From: Rhabdothermincola sp036846205
GTDB lineage: Bacteria; Actinomycetota; Acidimicrobiia; Acidimicrobiales; Acidimicrobilacustridaceae
Length of the DNA stretch: 64,000 nucleotides
Assembly: GCF_036846205.1 (NCBI RefSeq)
Contig: NZ_DAIUCK010000004.1
Location: forward strand, 8,270-72,269
Reading direction: 5' to 3'
Shown: positions 48,751 to 59,460 of the stretch, piece after piece
Layout of the letters: each line of letters starts with the position of its first letter
Numbering within the stretch: position 1 is the stretch's first letter
The notes under the pieces: generated by a model
Told to the model about the DNA's origin: nothing
Database searches by the model: none
What the model saw: the letters and a program-made list of their open reading frames with translations, nothing else
Program-made: the position numbers and the translations under genes

Positions 48751-48756
48751 AGGCTA
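48751..48756 (-). promoter_or_regulatory. Putative -10 element (TAGCCT) for coxL-ABC operon
   Basis: Minus-strand TAGCCT, 6 nt before GTG 48744; lies across the end of the GGDEF gene. Confidence 0.45.
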
Positions 48757-50316
48757 CCGCCGTCGACGGCGATGCTTGCGCTCGTACATCACTCCATCGG
48801 CGCGGCGGAGCAGGTCGGTCGGGGTGTCACCCGGCCGGGCGCGGGCCACACCGACACTCGCGCCCGGGATCCAGGACCCCCCGTCCCAGGTCACCGGGAC
48901 ATCGAGGACCGACTCGAGACGCCCGACGATCTCCTCGTCCCGGACGTCATGGACATCTCGGAGCATCACGACCAACTCGTCACCCCCGTGACGACCCACC
49001 GCATCACCGGGCCGCACCGAGTGAACCAGCCGCTCACTCACCGCACGCAAAACCAGGTCGCCGACCTCGTGGCCGAATCGATCGTTGCAATCCTTGAAGC
49101 CGTCGAGATCGATGAACGCGACGACCACCGAGGGCGCTTCGGCCAGGGCTTCCTGCAAGACCTGTTCGAACGCTCCACGGTTCAGCAGGCCGGTCAAGGG
49201 ATCCCGTTCGGCCCGGTACCGCAGCTCCGCGGTGTCGGTGACGTCGGTGAGCAGACCGATCACGCTGGGTTCGTACCCCGAGGTGTCGACCCGACGGCAA
49301 TGAAGCGAGAAGACCCGCTCACCATCGCCGGCGCGGATCTCGATGGTGTCGGTGTCGCCTGCCGCACCGCCGACGAGACGAGCCCACCGCCCGTCGAAGC
49401 GCTCGCGCTCGTCCGAGTGCACGAGGTCGCGCACCCCCTCGACCGGCCCGCACGCCGCCACGAGCGCGAGCCAACGGCTGTTGCCGAACGTGATCCTCCC
49501 GCGCTGATCCGCCCGGAAGACCGCCACCGGTATCTCCTCGGCGAGCGAGCGGAACTCTTCCCGGCTCGCGCGCAACGCACCCTCCCCCGAGAGCGGATCG
49601 GAGATCTCCACCGACGACACGGTGACCACCCCGGTCTCGTGCAACCGGTTGGTGAGCGTCGACTCGATCCAGCTCGCGCTGCCGTCGGGCTTGAGGACCC
49701 GCAGGCGCACCACCCCCGTGGCGAGCGGGACGGACAGCACGTCCACCCACAAGCGGGTGACCGTGTCGTGGTCATCAGGGTGGATCACCTGCATCACCGG
49801 GACGCCCTTCAACTCCTCGGGTGCCCGCCCGAAGACCCGATCGGCCGCGCCCTGCATCCGGACGATGACCGCCATCGGGTCGAGCTCGTGGTACACCCAG
49901 GTCGGCACCCGGTAGCTGGCTGAGACCAGATCCGCCTCCTCGACCCGGACCGGCTCACCGAGGGCCCAGCCGAGCAGCGTGGCCCGCACCTGCGGCTGGT
50001 GGAGCAGGCTCAGGATCCGCAGCTCCAGCTCACACCAGCCATCGCCGGCCCGAAGCCGCACGTGGAACCGGCGGAGCTCGCCGGGGTGGCCGACCGCCTC
50101 CCACCAACCCTTGACCACCCGGGCCCGATCCTCCGGGTGCACCGTGCTGAGCTGCTCGATCCAGCGTTGCCGGCCGGCAAGGGCCTGGCAGGCGAGCGGC
50201 TCCGGTAGCGGCACCGGCTCCGTCGACTGGTCGTGCGCGATGACCGCGTCACAGCCTGCGAAGGCGTCGAGCAGCTCCTCGTCGGTCCAGGTGGCTGGGA
50301 TCACCGCCTCTCCCAT
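48754..50316 (-). CDS. PAS-GGDEF diguanylate-cyclase-like sensor
   Basis: 520 residues, no membrane segment. Two to three PAS-like domains occupy residues ~20-350 (WTDEELLDAFAGCDAVIAHD, YHELDPMAVIVRMQGAADRV, EEIPVAVFRADQRGRITFGN with HSDERERFDGRWA). The GGDEF domain (~355-515) has RDPLTGLLNRGAFEQVLQEA, VAFIDLDGFKDCNDRFGHEV and AVGRHGGDELVVMLRDVHDV. The signature is GGDEL, with Leu in place of Phe, which may or may not allow cyclic di-GMP synthesis. ATG 50316 follows ftsB at 117 nt; a longer frame overlaps ftsB and is unlikely. Confidence 0.85.
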   Translation of the reverse strand: MGEAVIPATWTDEELLDAFAGCDAVIAHDQSTEPVPLPEPLACQALAGRQRWIEQLSTVHPEDRARVVKGWWEAVGHPGELRRFHVRLRAGDGWCELELRILSLLHQPQVRATLLGWALGEPVRVEEADLVSASYRVPTWVYHELDPMAVIVRMQGAADRVFGRAPEELKGVPVMQVIHPDDHDTVTRLWVDVLSVPLATGVVRLRVLKPDGSASWIESTLTNRLHETGVVTVSSVEISDPLSGEGALRASREEFRSLAEEIPVAVFRADQRGRITFGNSRWLALVAACGPVEGVRDLVHSDERERFDGRWARLVGGAAGDTDTIEIRAGDGERVFSLHCRRVDTSGYEPSVIGLLTDVTDTAELRYRAERDPLTGLLNRGAFEQVLQEALAEAPSVVVAFIDLDGFKDCNDRFGHEVGDLVLRAVSERLVHSVRPGDAVGRHGGDELVVMLRDVHDVRDEEIVGRLESVLDVPVTWDGGSWIPGASVGVARARPGDTPTDLLRRADGVMYERKHRRRRR

Positions 50317-50432
50317 GACCTCCCATCGGCAGATGCCCGGCTCCAGTTGACGCCCCCCGACCGCCAGCGGCCCGCCTGAGGGCACCCACCCCGGAGTGCA
50401 TGACGTCCAGAAGCAACGACCGGAAGGCGCGC

Positions 50433-50770
50433 CTACGGCTCCACGCGCTGGCGGAGCCGGTTGAAGGGCCACACGTCGGGCACCTCCACCGGGTCCTCGG
50501 GCGGCGGGAGCACCTGGTAGACCTCCTCACCCGGTCTCGCCAGCCCGAACTGCTCTCGTGCCAGGCGCTCGACCTCCGCGTCGGTACCCAGCAGATCAAC
50601 CTGGTGCTGCAGCTCGGCGTTGCGCGCCGTGAGCTCGTCGAGCTGCTCCTCCGCAGCGGCGATCGCCGCCCGCTGGCTCAGGTAGGTGCGCGTCGGGAAC
50701 ACCCCGAGAAACAGCACCCCGCAGGTCACCACCGCGATCAGCAGCGGCCAGGCCAGCCGACGAAGGAGCC

Positions 50771-50774
<4 letters not shown>
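50433..50774 (-). CDS. ftsB: FtsB/DivIC-like septum formation protein
   Basis: 113 residues. A short cytoplasmic start, a membrane helix (LAWPLLIAVVTCGVLFLGVF) and a coiled coil (RAAIAAAEEQLDELTARNAE, LQHQVDLLGTDAEVERLARE) followed by FGLARPGEEVYQVLPPPED. Type II membrane protein that joins FtsL/FtsQ in the divisome. Overlaps eno by 4 nt. In many relatives DUF501 follows at once; here the island begins. Confidence 0.93.
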
Positions 50775-52060
<1,286 letters not shown>

Positions 52061-52161
52061 TGCTGTTGCTCCTGTGACGTGTGTGCGAATAGTGGCACGT
52101 GTTGCCTACGAGGTGGGGTATCCGGCCTGCACACTCCCGACGACCTGCACGCCGAACCGCA

Positions 52162-53502
52162 TCAACCCGGCGGCGGCCCTGCAGCCTCCCGCTCCTGGAC
52201 CGCTCGCCGGTACCGGTTCGCCGCGGCGCGCAGGGCGGCCTCGGGATCGATCCCGTGCCGGCGGGCCTCGTCCACCAGCGCGAACAGTCGCTCACCGACG
52301 TCGGTCGACGCGAGCGCCGGCAGCTCCGGGAGCGCCACCCCCCGCTCGCCCAGCGCCGCCGCCTTCTTCTGCACCTTCAGGGCGTACAGCAGCGCCGGGA
52401 GGTGAGTCGGGATGCCCTCGAAGATGCTCTCGCGGCCCTTCTCGGCCTGCTTGATCCGCTCCCAGTTGCGGGCCACGTCCTCCGGGCCGGCCACCTCGAC
52501 GTCGCCGAACACGTGGGGATGCCGGGCCCGTAACTTGTCGTGGATGCCGCTCGCCACGTCGGCCAGGGTGAACTGGCCCGCCTCTTCGGCCAGGGTGGTG
52601 TGGAACACCACCTGCAGCAGCAGGTCCCCCAGCTCCTCCTCCAGGAGCTCGTAGGCACCCGGGCGGTTCTCGGCCACCGCGTCGATGGCGTCGAGCACCT
52701 CGTAGGTCTCCTCCACCAGGTGCCGGGTGAGGCTCTCGTGGGTCTGCTCCCGATCCCACGGGCACTCCCGGCGCAGCACCGCCACCAGCTCCGCGAAGCG
52801 GGCCACTTCCCGCGCGACCGGCGCGGCGAGGGCGGGGATCCACAGGGAGGTGAGGTGGTCGGTCTCGACCCGATCCAGCTCGACCCACCGCACCGGCTCC
52901 ACCACCTCGTCGGGAAGCCCGAGGCGGCGCAGCACCGTCACCGTGGCGTCCGGCGGCAGACACGGCTCGGCTCCGGCGTCGAGGGTGAGCTTGATCTCCG
53001 AGAGCACGTCGGGCGAGTCGCATTGGGCCACCAGGAACGGGCCCCGCTCGCCGGCGGCGTCGACCGCGAAGCGCTGGCCGTCCACCAGCCGGACGCCGGC
53101 CGCGACCGGATCGATCCCGAGGCGGGCCCACGCCAGGTCCGCGAACGACAGGGCCGCGAGCAGCTCGACCTCCACCCGATCGTCGCTCCCGAGCAGCTCA
53201 ACGCTCCGCTCGGCCACCACGGGTGAGCCCGGCACGAGGTAGAGCACCTCCCCCGCTTCGCTCGCGGCGGCGACCAGCTCCTCGACGATGCCCCGGTACA
53301 CCTCATCGAGCGTGTCTGCGGACTCGTAGAGATCGTCGAAGGACCGGGCATCAGACACCACCGTCACCGCCGGATGGCGCCGGGTCCGCACGAACCGGCG
53401 CTCGATCCGCTCGATGGCAGCCAGGGTTCCCGAGGTGACCAGGTCGGCACCCGCGGGGCCGAGCCCGGCGACGACCACTCGGGGGACGGCCACCACGGCC
53501 AC
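52162..53502 (-). CDS. mazG: MazG-type nucleoside triphosphate pyrophosphohydrolase with methylase-like N-domain (YabN-like)
   Basis: 446 residues. N-terminal half (~1-225): tetrapyrrole-methylase-like fold (RVVVAGLGPAGADLVTSGTL, VLYLVPGSPVVAERSVELLG). C-terminal half: MazG domain with RRECPWDREQTHESLTRHLV, EETYEVLDAIDAV and ELLEEELGDLLLQVVFHTTL (the EExxE...ExxD Mg sites), then RRHPHVFG-like ARHPHVFGDVE. It hydrolyses non-canonical NTPs. GTG start 53502, 4 nt downstream of the foldase gene. The same fusion is known as YabN. Confidence 0.92.
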   Translation of the reverse strand: MAVVAVPRVVVAGLGPAGADLVTSGTLAAIERIERRFVRTRRHPAVTVVSDARSFDDLYESADTLDEVYRGIVEELVAAASEAGEVLYLVPGSPVVAERSVELLGSDDRVEVELLAALSFADLAWARLGIDPVAAGVRLVDGQRFAVDAAGERGPFLVAQCDSPDVLSEIKLTLDAGAEPCLPPDATVTVLRRLGLPDEVVEPVRWVELDRVETDHLTSLWIPALAAPVAREVARFAELVAVLRRECPWDREQTHESLTRHLVEETYEVLDAIDAVAENRPGAYELLEEELGDLLLQVVFHTTLAEEAGQFTLADVASGIHDKLRARHPHVFGDVEVAGPEDVARNWERIKQAEKGRESIFEGIPTHLPALLYALKVQKKAAALGERGVALPELPALASTDVGERLFALVDEARRHGIDPEAALRAAANRYRRAVQEREAAGPPPG

Positions 53503-53506
53503 CTCG

Positions 53507-54559
53507 TCAGGGCGCGGTGTCAGGCGAGCCCAGCAGAGCCGGCACCGACGTGGTGGGTGACGCCGCGCCTTCGGGGGGCACCACCACCTGCGGGTACTGC
53601 TCCGGATCCCACCGCCCCCACTTCGGGTCGATCGTCACCTCCGCCCGGCGCACCGCGTCGCTCAGCCAGGCGTCGAACGCCGGGTTCGCCCCGGAGGCCC
53701 GCTGCTGCTCCAGGTACTGGCGGATGGCGGTGGCGATCTCTTCGAAGGGCGGGACACCTTTCGCCCGCACCAGGAGCAGGTGGACCCCGAACTCCGACTC
53801 CACCGGGCCGGTCACCTCACCCGGCGTGGCGGCGAACGCCGCGTCCTCGAAGGCGGCCACGAACTGGCCCCGAGGCTGGCAGCCGAGGTCGCCACCCGCC
53901 GATGCGCTACCCGTGTCTTTGGAGACCTCCCGGGCCACGGCCGCGAAGTCCTCACCGGCTCGGATGCGAGCCAGCGCCGCCTCGGCCTGCTCCCGGGTGT
54001 CCACCAGGATGTGGCTCAGGCAGACGAACTCCCCGTTGCGCTCGACGATGGCATCGATGTTCTGGTCGTAGTACGCGCGCACCTCGTCGTCGGTCACCTC
54101 GCCCAGTGGCTCGGCCGCCAGCTCCCGCTCCAGCGCGAGGCGGTTGGCCAGGCTGGCCACCTGCCGGTCGATGAACGCCTGCGGGAACGACCCCGCCGAC
54201 GTGCCGATCTGCTGCTCGGCCTGCGCCCGGTCTTCGCTGGTGGGCTGGACCCCGCGCTGGGCCAGCTCATCGGCGATGAGCGCGTCGATCACCAGCGAGC
54301 TGAGCACCTGCGTGCTGAAGGCGCTCGAATACGACCCTTCGGTGGGGCCGTAGACCGACACCCCCTGTGCCTGGAGGTTGGAGCGCACCGTGGCGTTGGA
54401 GGCCAGCGCGTCGAGGTCGTCGAGGAGGTCCTGCTGGGAGATGGCCACGCCGTTCACCACCGCGGCGTCGGCCGACCCGATACCACCACCGCCGGTGGCA
54501 CACGAAGCGGGCAGCAGCACGGCGACGAGCGCGAACAGGAACACGGGAAGACGGCGCAT
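53507..54559 (-). CDS. SurA/PrsA-like peptidyl-prolyl isomerase lipoprotein
   Basis: 350 residues. Signal peptide with a lipobox-like LLPASC (MRRLPVFLFALVAVLLPASC), then a SurA-N-type helical part (NGVAISQQDLLDDLDALASN) and a parvulin domain: FVCLSHILVDTREQAEAALA, RIRAGEDFAAVAREVSKDTG, GGDLGCQPRGQFVAAFEDAA, VESEFGVHLLLVRAKGVPPF. An extracytoplasmic foldase. ATG 54559 chosen since it begins the signal peptide; the upstream frame overlaps mfd. Spacing to mfd is 53 nt. Confidence 0.92.
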   Translation of the reverse strand: MRRLPVFLFALVAVLLPASCATGGGGIGSADAAVVNGVAISQQDLLDDLDALASNATVRSNLQAQGVSVYGPTEGSYSSAFSTQVLSSLVIDALIADELAQRGVQPTSEDRAQAEQQIGTSAGSFPQAFIDRQVASLANRLALERELAAEPLGEVTDDEVRAYYDQNIDAIVERNGEFVCLSHILVDTREQAEAALARIRAGEDFAAVAREVSKDTGSASAGGDLGCQPRGQFVAAFEDAAFAATPGEVTGPVESEFGVHLLLVRAKGVPPFEEIATAIRQYLEQQRASGANPAFDAWLSDAVRRAEVTIDPKWGRWDPEQYPQVVVPPEGAASPTTSVPALLGSPDTAP

Positions 54560-54611
54560 GAGGATCGCGAGCCTACGGATCAGCCGGAGGCCGCACCAGT
54601 CGGCCCACCGG

Positions 54612-57600
54612 TCAGCCCACGAGCTCACCGAGCGCCGCCACCACCTCGCTGGCCGCGCCGGACGGGCTGCGCAGCGGAAGCTGGAGCTGGCCGACGTCAG
54701 GCTTGTACACCGCGCCCTTGAACAGCCGCTGCAGGCGCACGGTACGGCTCGCGCTGAGCTGGATCGGCGAGATGCGGGCCACCAGCTTCGGCCCCCCGAA
54801 GCCCGAACCCTTCACCACCGTGACCTCCCGCACCCCGGCGCGCACGCACGCCGCCCGCAGCGTCGCCACCTCCAGGAGGGCCTCGGCCGTCGGTGGTACC
54901 GGCCCGTAGCGGTCCAGCCACTCGGCGCGGATGTCGGCCACCTCCTCCTCGCTGGTGACCGCGGCCAACCGCCGGTAGGCCTCCAGCCGCAGCTCCTCGC
55001 GCTCCACGTAGTCCTTCGGGAGATGCGCGTCGATCGGCAGCTCCAGCTTGATCTCCGCCGGCTCCCGGGGCTGCTCGCCCTTCAGCTCCGCCACCGCCTC
55101 GGTGACCATCTGGCAGTACAGGTCGTAGCCCACCGCGGCGATGTGCCCGGACTGGCCGGTGCCGAGCAGGTTGCCCGCCCCGCGGATCTCCAGGTCGCGC
55201 ATGGCGATCCTGAACCCCGAGCCCAGCTCGGTGGCTTCACCGATGGTCTTGAGCCGCTCGTAGGCCTCCTCGGTGAGCGCCCGGTCCGGGGAGTAGAAGA
55301 GGTACGCGTAGGCCCGCTGGCCGGCACGACCCACCCGGCCGCGGAGCTGGTGGAGCTGGCCGAGCCCCAACAGATCCGCCCGGTCGACCACCAAGGTGTT
55401 GACGGTGGGCATGTCGATGCCGGACTCGATGATCGTCGTGCACACCAGCACGTCGTAGTGACCCTCCCAGAAGTCGAGCACCACCCGCTCGAGGGTGCCC
55501 TCGTCCATCTGGCCGTGGGCGGTGGCGATGCGGGCCTCGGGCACCAGCTCCCGGAGCCCCTCGGCCACGTGCTCGATGTCCTGCACCCGGTTGTGCACGA
55601 AAAACACCTGGCCCTCGCGCAGCAGCTCCCGGCGGATCGCCTCGGCGACGGCCCGATCGTCGTACTCCCCGACGTAGGTGAGGATCGGTTGGCGCTCCGC
55701 CGGCGGGGTGTTGAGCAGGGTGAGGTCGCGGATGCCGGTGAGGCTCATCTCGAGCGTGCGGGGGATCGGGGTCGCGGTCAGTGTGAGCACGTCCACCTCC
55801 GCCCGGAGCTGTTTGATCGCCTCCTTGTGCGTCACCCCGAAGCGCTGCTCCTCGTCCACCACCAGCAGGCCGAGGCGCGCGAACCGGACATCGCTCGACA
55901 GCAACCGGTGAGTGCCGATGACCACGTCGACCTCCCCGCTCCCGAGCCCCGCGATCACCTGACGGGCCTGGGCCTCGGTCAGGAACCGGCTCAGCACCTC
56001 GACCCGCACCGGGTAGGGGGCGAAGCGCTCGCTGAAGGTCTGGAAGTGCTGCTGCGCGAGCAGGGTGGTGGGCACGAGCACCGCCGCCTGCCTGCCGTCC
56101 TGCACCGCCTTGAACACCGCCCGCAGCGCCACCTCGGTCTTGCCGAAGCCGACATCGCCACACACCAGGCGATCCATCGGCGCGGGCGACTCCATGTCGG
56201 CTTTCACCTCCTCGATGGCCTTGAGCTGATCAGGGGTCTCCTCGAACGGGAACGCCTCCTCCAGCTCACGCTGCCAGGGAGTGTCGGGGGCGAACGCGTG
56301 GCCCGGGGTGTGCACCCGCTTCTGGTAGAGCACCACCAGCTCCTGGGCGATCTCGGTGACCGCGGCCCGCACCTTGGCCTTCGTCTTGTGCCACTCGCTG
56401 CCACCCAGCCGGCTCAACGACGGCGAGTCACCACCGGTGTAGTGGCGAACCGCGTCGATCTGATCGGAGGGCACGTAGAGCCGGTCGTCGCCCCGGTACT
56501 CGAGCAGCAGGTAGTCGCGCTCGACCCCACCGATCGCCCGCTTCACCATCCCGCCGTAGCGCGCCACCCCGTGCTGGTGGTGCACGACGTAGTCGCCGGG
56601 CTTGAGGTCGTCGAAGAAGCCCTGGGCCCCACGGCGCCGGGGGCGGGCCCGGCGGTGCGCCCGGCGGCGACCGGTGACATCGCTCTCGGTGAGCACGGCC
56701 AGCTTCACGTCGGGTAGCACGAAGCCGCGCTCCAGCGGGGCCACCACGACGTGCCCGCCGGGCTCGGCCAGCTTCGCCTCACCGGGCCCGTCGAGCGCCA
56801 GGTGCAGACCCTGGTCGGCCAACAGGTCGTGCACCCGGGCCGCGGAGCCGGGCCCGTCGGCGGCGACCACCACCCGGAAGCCCTCCGCCAGCAGGTCGGC
56901 GAGCTGGCGCACCAGCGACGACCCGTCGCCCACCACCGGGTCCCAGCCCCGGGCGGTGACGGTGACCACGTCCGGTCCCTCCGGTGCGGTCGTCACCGTC
57001 CACACCGGCGCGGCGGTGTGCGCCAGCAGCCGGTCGAAGGGCAGGTGCAGCGGTGGGAACGACTCCCCGCCGGCATCCCAGGTCCGCGACAGGCTGCGGG
57101 CGAGATCCGCCTCCTCGGCGAGCAGGTCGGCGGCCCGGTCCCGCATCCGCCGGGGCTCGACCACCAGGACCTGCGCGTCGTCGTCGAGGAGGTCGAACAG
57201 CACGTGCTCCTCGTCGGTGAGCCACGGCAGCCACGACTCCATCCCGTCGAACGTCGATCCTTCCGACAGCCGCTCCCACTGCTCGCGGCCCCATGGTTGG
57301 CTGGCGACGAGCTCCGCCGCCCGGCGGCGCACCTCCTCGGTGGGCAGCAGCTCCCGGCAGGGGAAGATCTCGACTTGGCCGAGATCCGCGGTGGAGCGTT
57401 GATCGGCCACCGAGAACCGGGTGAGGCGGTCGACCTCATCGCCCCACAGGTCGATCCGCACCGGCTCGTCAGCGGTCGAGGGGAACACGTCGACGATCGA
57501 GCCGCGTACCGCCACCTCGCCCCGGTGCTCGACCAGGTGCTCGCGGCGGTAGCCCGCGGCCACCAACCGGTCCACCAGCTCGGTGGGATCGAGCTGGTCG

Positions 57601-58106
57601 CCGTGGCCGACGACGATGGGTGCCACGTCCTCCACGTGCGGGCCGAGGCGCTGCACCAGCGCCCGTACCGGAGCCACCACCACCCGCGGCAGGCGCCCGG
57701 GCTCCTGCAACCGCCACAGCACCCGCAGCCGCCGCCCCATGGTCTCCACGCCGGGGCTCACCCGCTCGAAGGGCAACGTCTCCCAGGCCGGGAACAGCTC
57801 GACGTCTCCGGCACCGAGAAAGGCCGCCAGGTCGTGATGGAGTCGATCGGCCTCGGTGGTGGTGGGAACGGCGACCACGATCGGGCGCCGCGACGACACC
57901 CCAGCCAGGCCGGCGATGACGATGGCCCGGGCAGGCTCCGGAACGGCCAGCACCGCGCTGGCGCGTCCGAGCACCTGCGTGATCGCAGGGTCGTCGCGCA
58001 CCAGGAGGGGTAGATCGGTCAGGGTCATGGCGAGGTCGGGCCCGCCCGGGGCCCTCGGTCGAGTCTCGCCACGGGGCGATGGCATCACCACCAGGTCGTC
58101 GGTCAC
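54612..58106 (-). CDS. mfd: Transcription-repair coupling factor
   Basis: 1164 residues. N-terminal UvrB-like part (~50-370: AIVIAGLAGVSSRRPIVVAV, DVELFPAWETLPFERVSPGV), RNA polymerase interaction domain (DFKPGDYVVHH-like LKPGDYVVHHQHGVARYGGM), then the SF2 translocase: Walker A CGDVGFGKTEVALRAVFKAV, LVVDEEQRFGVTHKEAIK, TLTATPIPRTLEMSLTGIRD, and QLRGRVGRAGQRAYAYLF; a TRCF C-domain ends it. Removes stalled RNA polymerase at lesions and recruits UvrA. Overlaps pth by 4 nt. Confidence 0.98.
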   Translation of the reverse strand: MTDDLVVMPSPRGETRPRAPGGPDLAMTLTDLPLLVRDDPAITQVLGRASAVLAVPEPARAIVIAGLAGVSSRRPIVVAVPTTTEADRLHHDLAAFLGAGDVELFPAWETLPFERVSPGVETMGRRLRVLWRLQEPGRLPRVVVAPVRALVQRLGPHVEDVAPIVVGHGDQLDPTELVDRLVAAGYRREHLVEHRGEVAVRGSIVDVFPSTADEPVRIDLWGDEVDRLTRFSVADQRSTADLGQVEIFPCRELLPTEEVRRRAAELVASQPWGREQWERLSEGSTFDGMESWLPWLTDEEHVLFDLLDDDAQVLVVEPRRMRDRAADLLAEEADLARSLSRTWDAGGESFPPLHLPFDRLLAHTAAPVWTVTTAPEGPDVVTVTARGWDPVVGDGSSLVRQLADLLAEGFRVVVAADGPGSAARVHDLLADQGLHLALDGPGEAKLAEPGGHVVVAPLERGFVLPDVKLAVLTESDVTGRRRAHRRARPRRRGAQGFFDDLKPGDYVVHHQHGVARYGGMVKRAIGGVERDYLLLEYRGDDRLYVPSDQIDAVRHYTGGDSPSLSRLGGSEWHKTKAKVRAAVTEIAQELVVLYQKRVHTPGHAFAPDTPWQRELEEAFPFEETPDQLKAIEEVKADMESPAPMDRLVCGDVGFGKTEVALRAVFKAVQDGRQAAVLVPTTLLAQQHFQTFSERFAPYPVRVEVLSRFLTEAQARQVIAGLGSGEVDVVIGTHRLLSSDVRFARLGLLVVDEEQRFGVTHKEAIKQLRAEVDVLTLTATPIPRTLEMSLTGIRDLTLLNTPPAERQPILTYVGEYDDRAVAEAIRRELLREGQVFFVHNRVQDIEHVAEGLRELVPEARIATAHGQMDEGTLERVVLDFWEGHYDVLVCTTIIESGIDMPTVNTLVVDRADLLGLGQLHQLRGRVGRAGQRAYAYLFYSPDRALTEEAYERLKTIGEATELGSGFRIAMRDLEIRGAGNLLGTGQSGHIAAVGYDLYCQMVTEAVAELKGEQPREPAEIKLELPIDAHLPKDYVEREELRLEAYRRLAAVTSEEEVADIRAEWLDRYGPVPPTAEALLEVATLRAACVRAGVREVTVVKGSGFGGPKLVARISPIQLSASRTVRLQRLFKGAVYKPDVGQLQLPLRSPSGAASEVVAALGELVG

Positions 58107-58678
58107 GTGGCGTTGAACCTGGTCATGGCCGCCTGCGGTCCCTCGGCGAGGATCACCTCGACCGCATCCGCCGCTTCCCGGACCGCCTCGTCGAGGGCGG
58201 CCCGCTCGGACCGGCTGGCGCGCTGCAGCACGTGGTCGGCGCCCCGCTCCTTGTCGGGCGGCTTGCCCACCCCGATCCGTACCCGGACGAACTCGGCGCT
58301 GTGCAGATGGGCCCTGATCGAGCGCAGCCCGTTGTGGCCCGCCAGCCCGCCGCCGACTTTCACCTTGAGCCGACCCACCGGCAGATCCAGCTCGTCATGG
58401 ACCACCACCAACCGGTGGAGGTCGTCGATGCCGTGGTGGCGGACGAGCGGAGCGACCGCTTCACCCGAGAGGTTCATGTACGTCTGCGGCTCGGCCAGGA
58501 CCACCCGGCGGCCCTCGATCAGCACCTCGGCGACCCGAGCCCGCTGGCGGGTCCGACGGAACCGGCCACCGTGGCGGGACGCGAGCAGTTCGACGACGTC
58601 GAAACCGACGTTGTGCCTGGTGCCGGCGTACTCCCGTCCCGGATTGCCGAGCCCGACCACGAGCAGGTCGGCTGCCAT
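58103..58678 (-). CDS. pth: Peptidyl-tRNA hydrolase
   Basis: 191 residues. LLVVGLGNPGREYAGTRHNV with the catalytic His21-type residue, then VLAEPQTYMNLSGEAVAPLV, and LVVVHDELDLPVGRLKVKVG, GGLAGHNGLRSIRAHLHSAE. Recycles tRNA from drop-off peptidyl-tRNA. It starts 12 nt after rplY and overlaps mfd. Standard order in many bacteria. Confidence 0.97.
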   Translation of the reverse strand: MAADLLVVGLGNPGREYAGTRHNVGFDVVELLASRHGGRFRRTRQRARVAEVLIEGRRVVLAEPQTYMNLSGEAVAPLVRHHGIDDLHRLVVVHDELDLPVGRLKVKVGGGLAGHNGLRSIRAHLHSAEFVRVRIGVGKPPDKERGADHVLQRASRSERAALDEAVREAADAVEVILAEGPQAAMTRFNAT

Positions 58679-58690
58679 GGAGGGTGACGG

Positions 58691-59374
58691 CTACTCGCCG
58701 TTCTCCTCACCCTCGCCGGTCTCGGCGCCGGCCGCCTCAGCGGCCTCGTCAGCGGCCTCTCCGGCTTCGCCCCCTTCTGCCACGGCGCCGCCTGCCGCCA
58801 TCACCGTGAAGCGGGTGGCCACGCCCGCCACGACCGGCGTGGAGGGATCGACGTCGGTGGTCACCCCGTCGGGGAGCTGGAGATCGCCGACGGTGACCGC
58901 CGAGCCCACCGTGAGCGAGGAGACGTCGGCCTCAATCTGGCCCGGGATGCCGGTGGGCTTGGCCTTCACCGTGAGCGACTTCATCTGCTGCTCGGCGATG
59001 CCCTTCGCGCTCTCGACCTCCTTGGCCTCGCCGACCACCACGATCGGCACCTCCACCTCGACCGGGGCGTCCGGGTCGACCCGGAGGAAATCGACGTGGA
59101 GCACCTCTCGGCGGACGGGATCGCGCTGGAGGTCCTTGACGATGGTGAGATCCCTCCGACCGTCGATGTCGAGGGCGATGAGCGCGTTCACCCCGGCTTC
59201 GGTCGTCAGCACCCGGCGCAGCTCGGACCAGACGACGGCCACTGGCACCGGGTCGGCCCCCAGCCCGTACACGACACCGGGGATCTTTCCCTGCGCTCGA
59301 AGTCGGCCGGCAGCGCGGGAACCGGGGGTGCGCCCCGTCTCGGCGGTCAAGGTCAGCTCCATAAGGTCGGCCAT
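58691..59374 (-). CDS. rplY: 50S ribosomal protein L25 / Ctc (bL25)
   Basis: 227 residues. N-terminal L25 domain: LTLTAETGRTPGSRAAGRLR, GKIPGVVYGLGADPVPVAVV, RDLTIVKDLQRDPVRREVLH; C-terminal TL5-type beta domain follows to about residue 190. The tail is Ala/Glu-rich (AEGGEAGEAADEAAEAAGAE), an acidic extension usual in actinobacteria. Binds 5S rRNA. Runs with pth and mfd. Confidence 0.96.
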   Translation of the reverse strand: MADLMELTLTAETGRTPGSRAAGRLRAQGKIPGVVYGLGADPVPVAVVWSELRRVLTTEAGVNALIALDIDGRRDLTIVKDLQRDPVRREVLHVDFLRVDPDAPVEVEVPIVVVGEAKEVESAKGIAEQQMKSLTVKAKPTGIPGQIEADVSSLTVGSAVTVGDLQLPDGVTTDVDPSTPVVAGVATRFTVMAAGGAVAEGGEAGEAADEAAEAAGAETGEGEENGE

Positions 59375-59460
59375 GCTACCGGCCCCCGATCCGGGGAGCG
59401 AACCCGCTCACAGGACCTTCGACCCTTGGCGAGCGCCTCCGCTCGGAGGATGCTGGTCCT

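Noticed and set aside
46762..49923. 1053-codon plus-strand open frame
   Set aside because: Exactly antisense to coxL and the GGDEF gene, with the same low-complexity character.
54378..56717. 779-codon plus-strand open frame
   Set aside because: Antisense to mfd and ppi, no recognisable domain.
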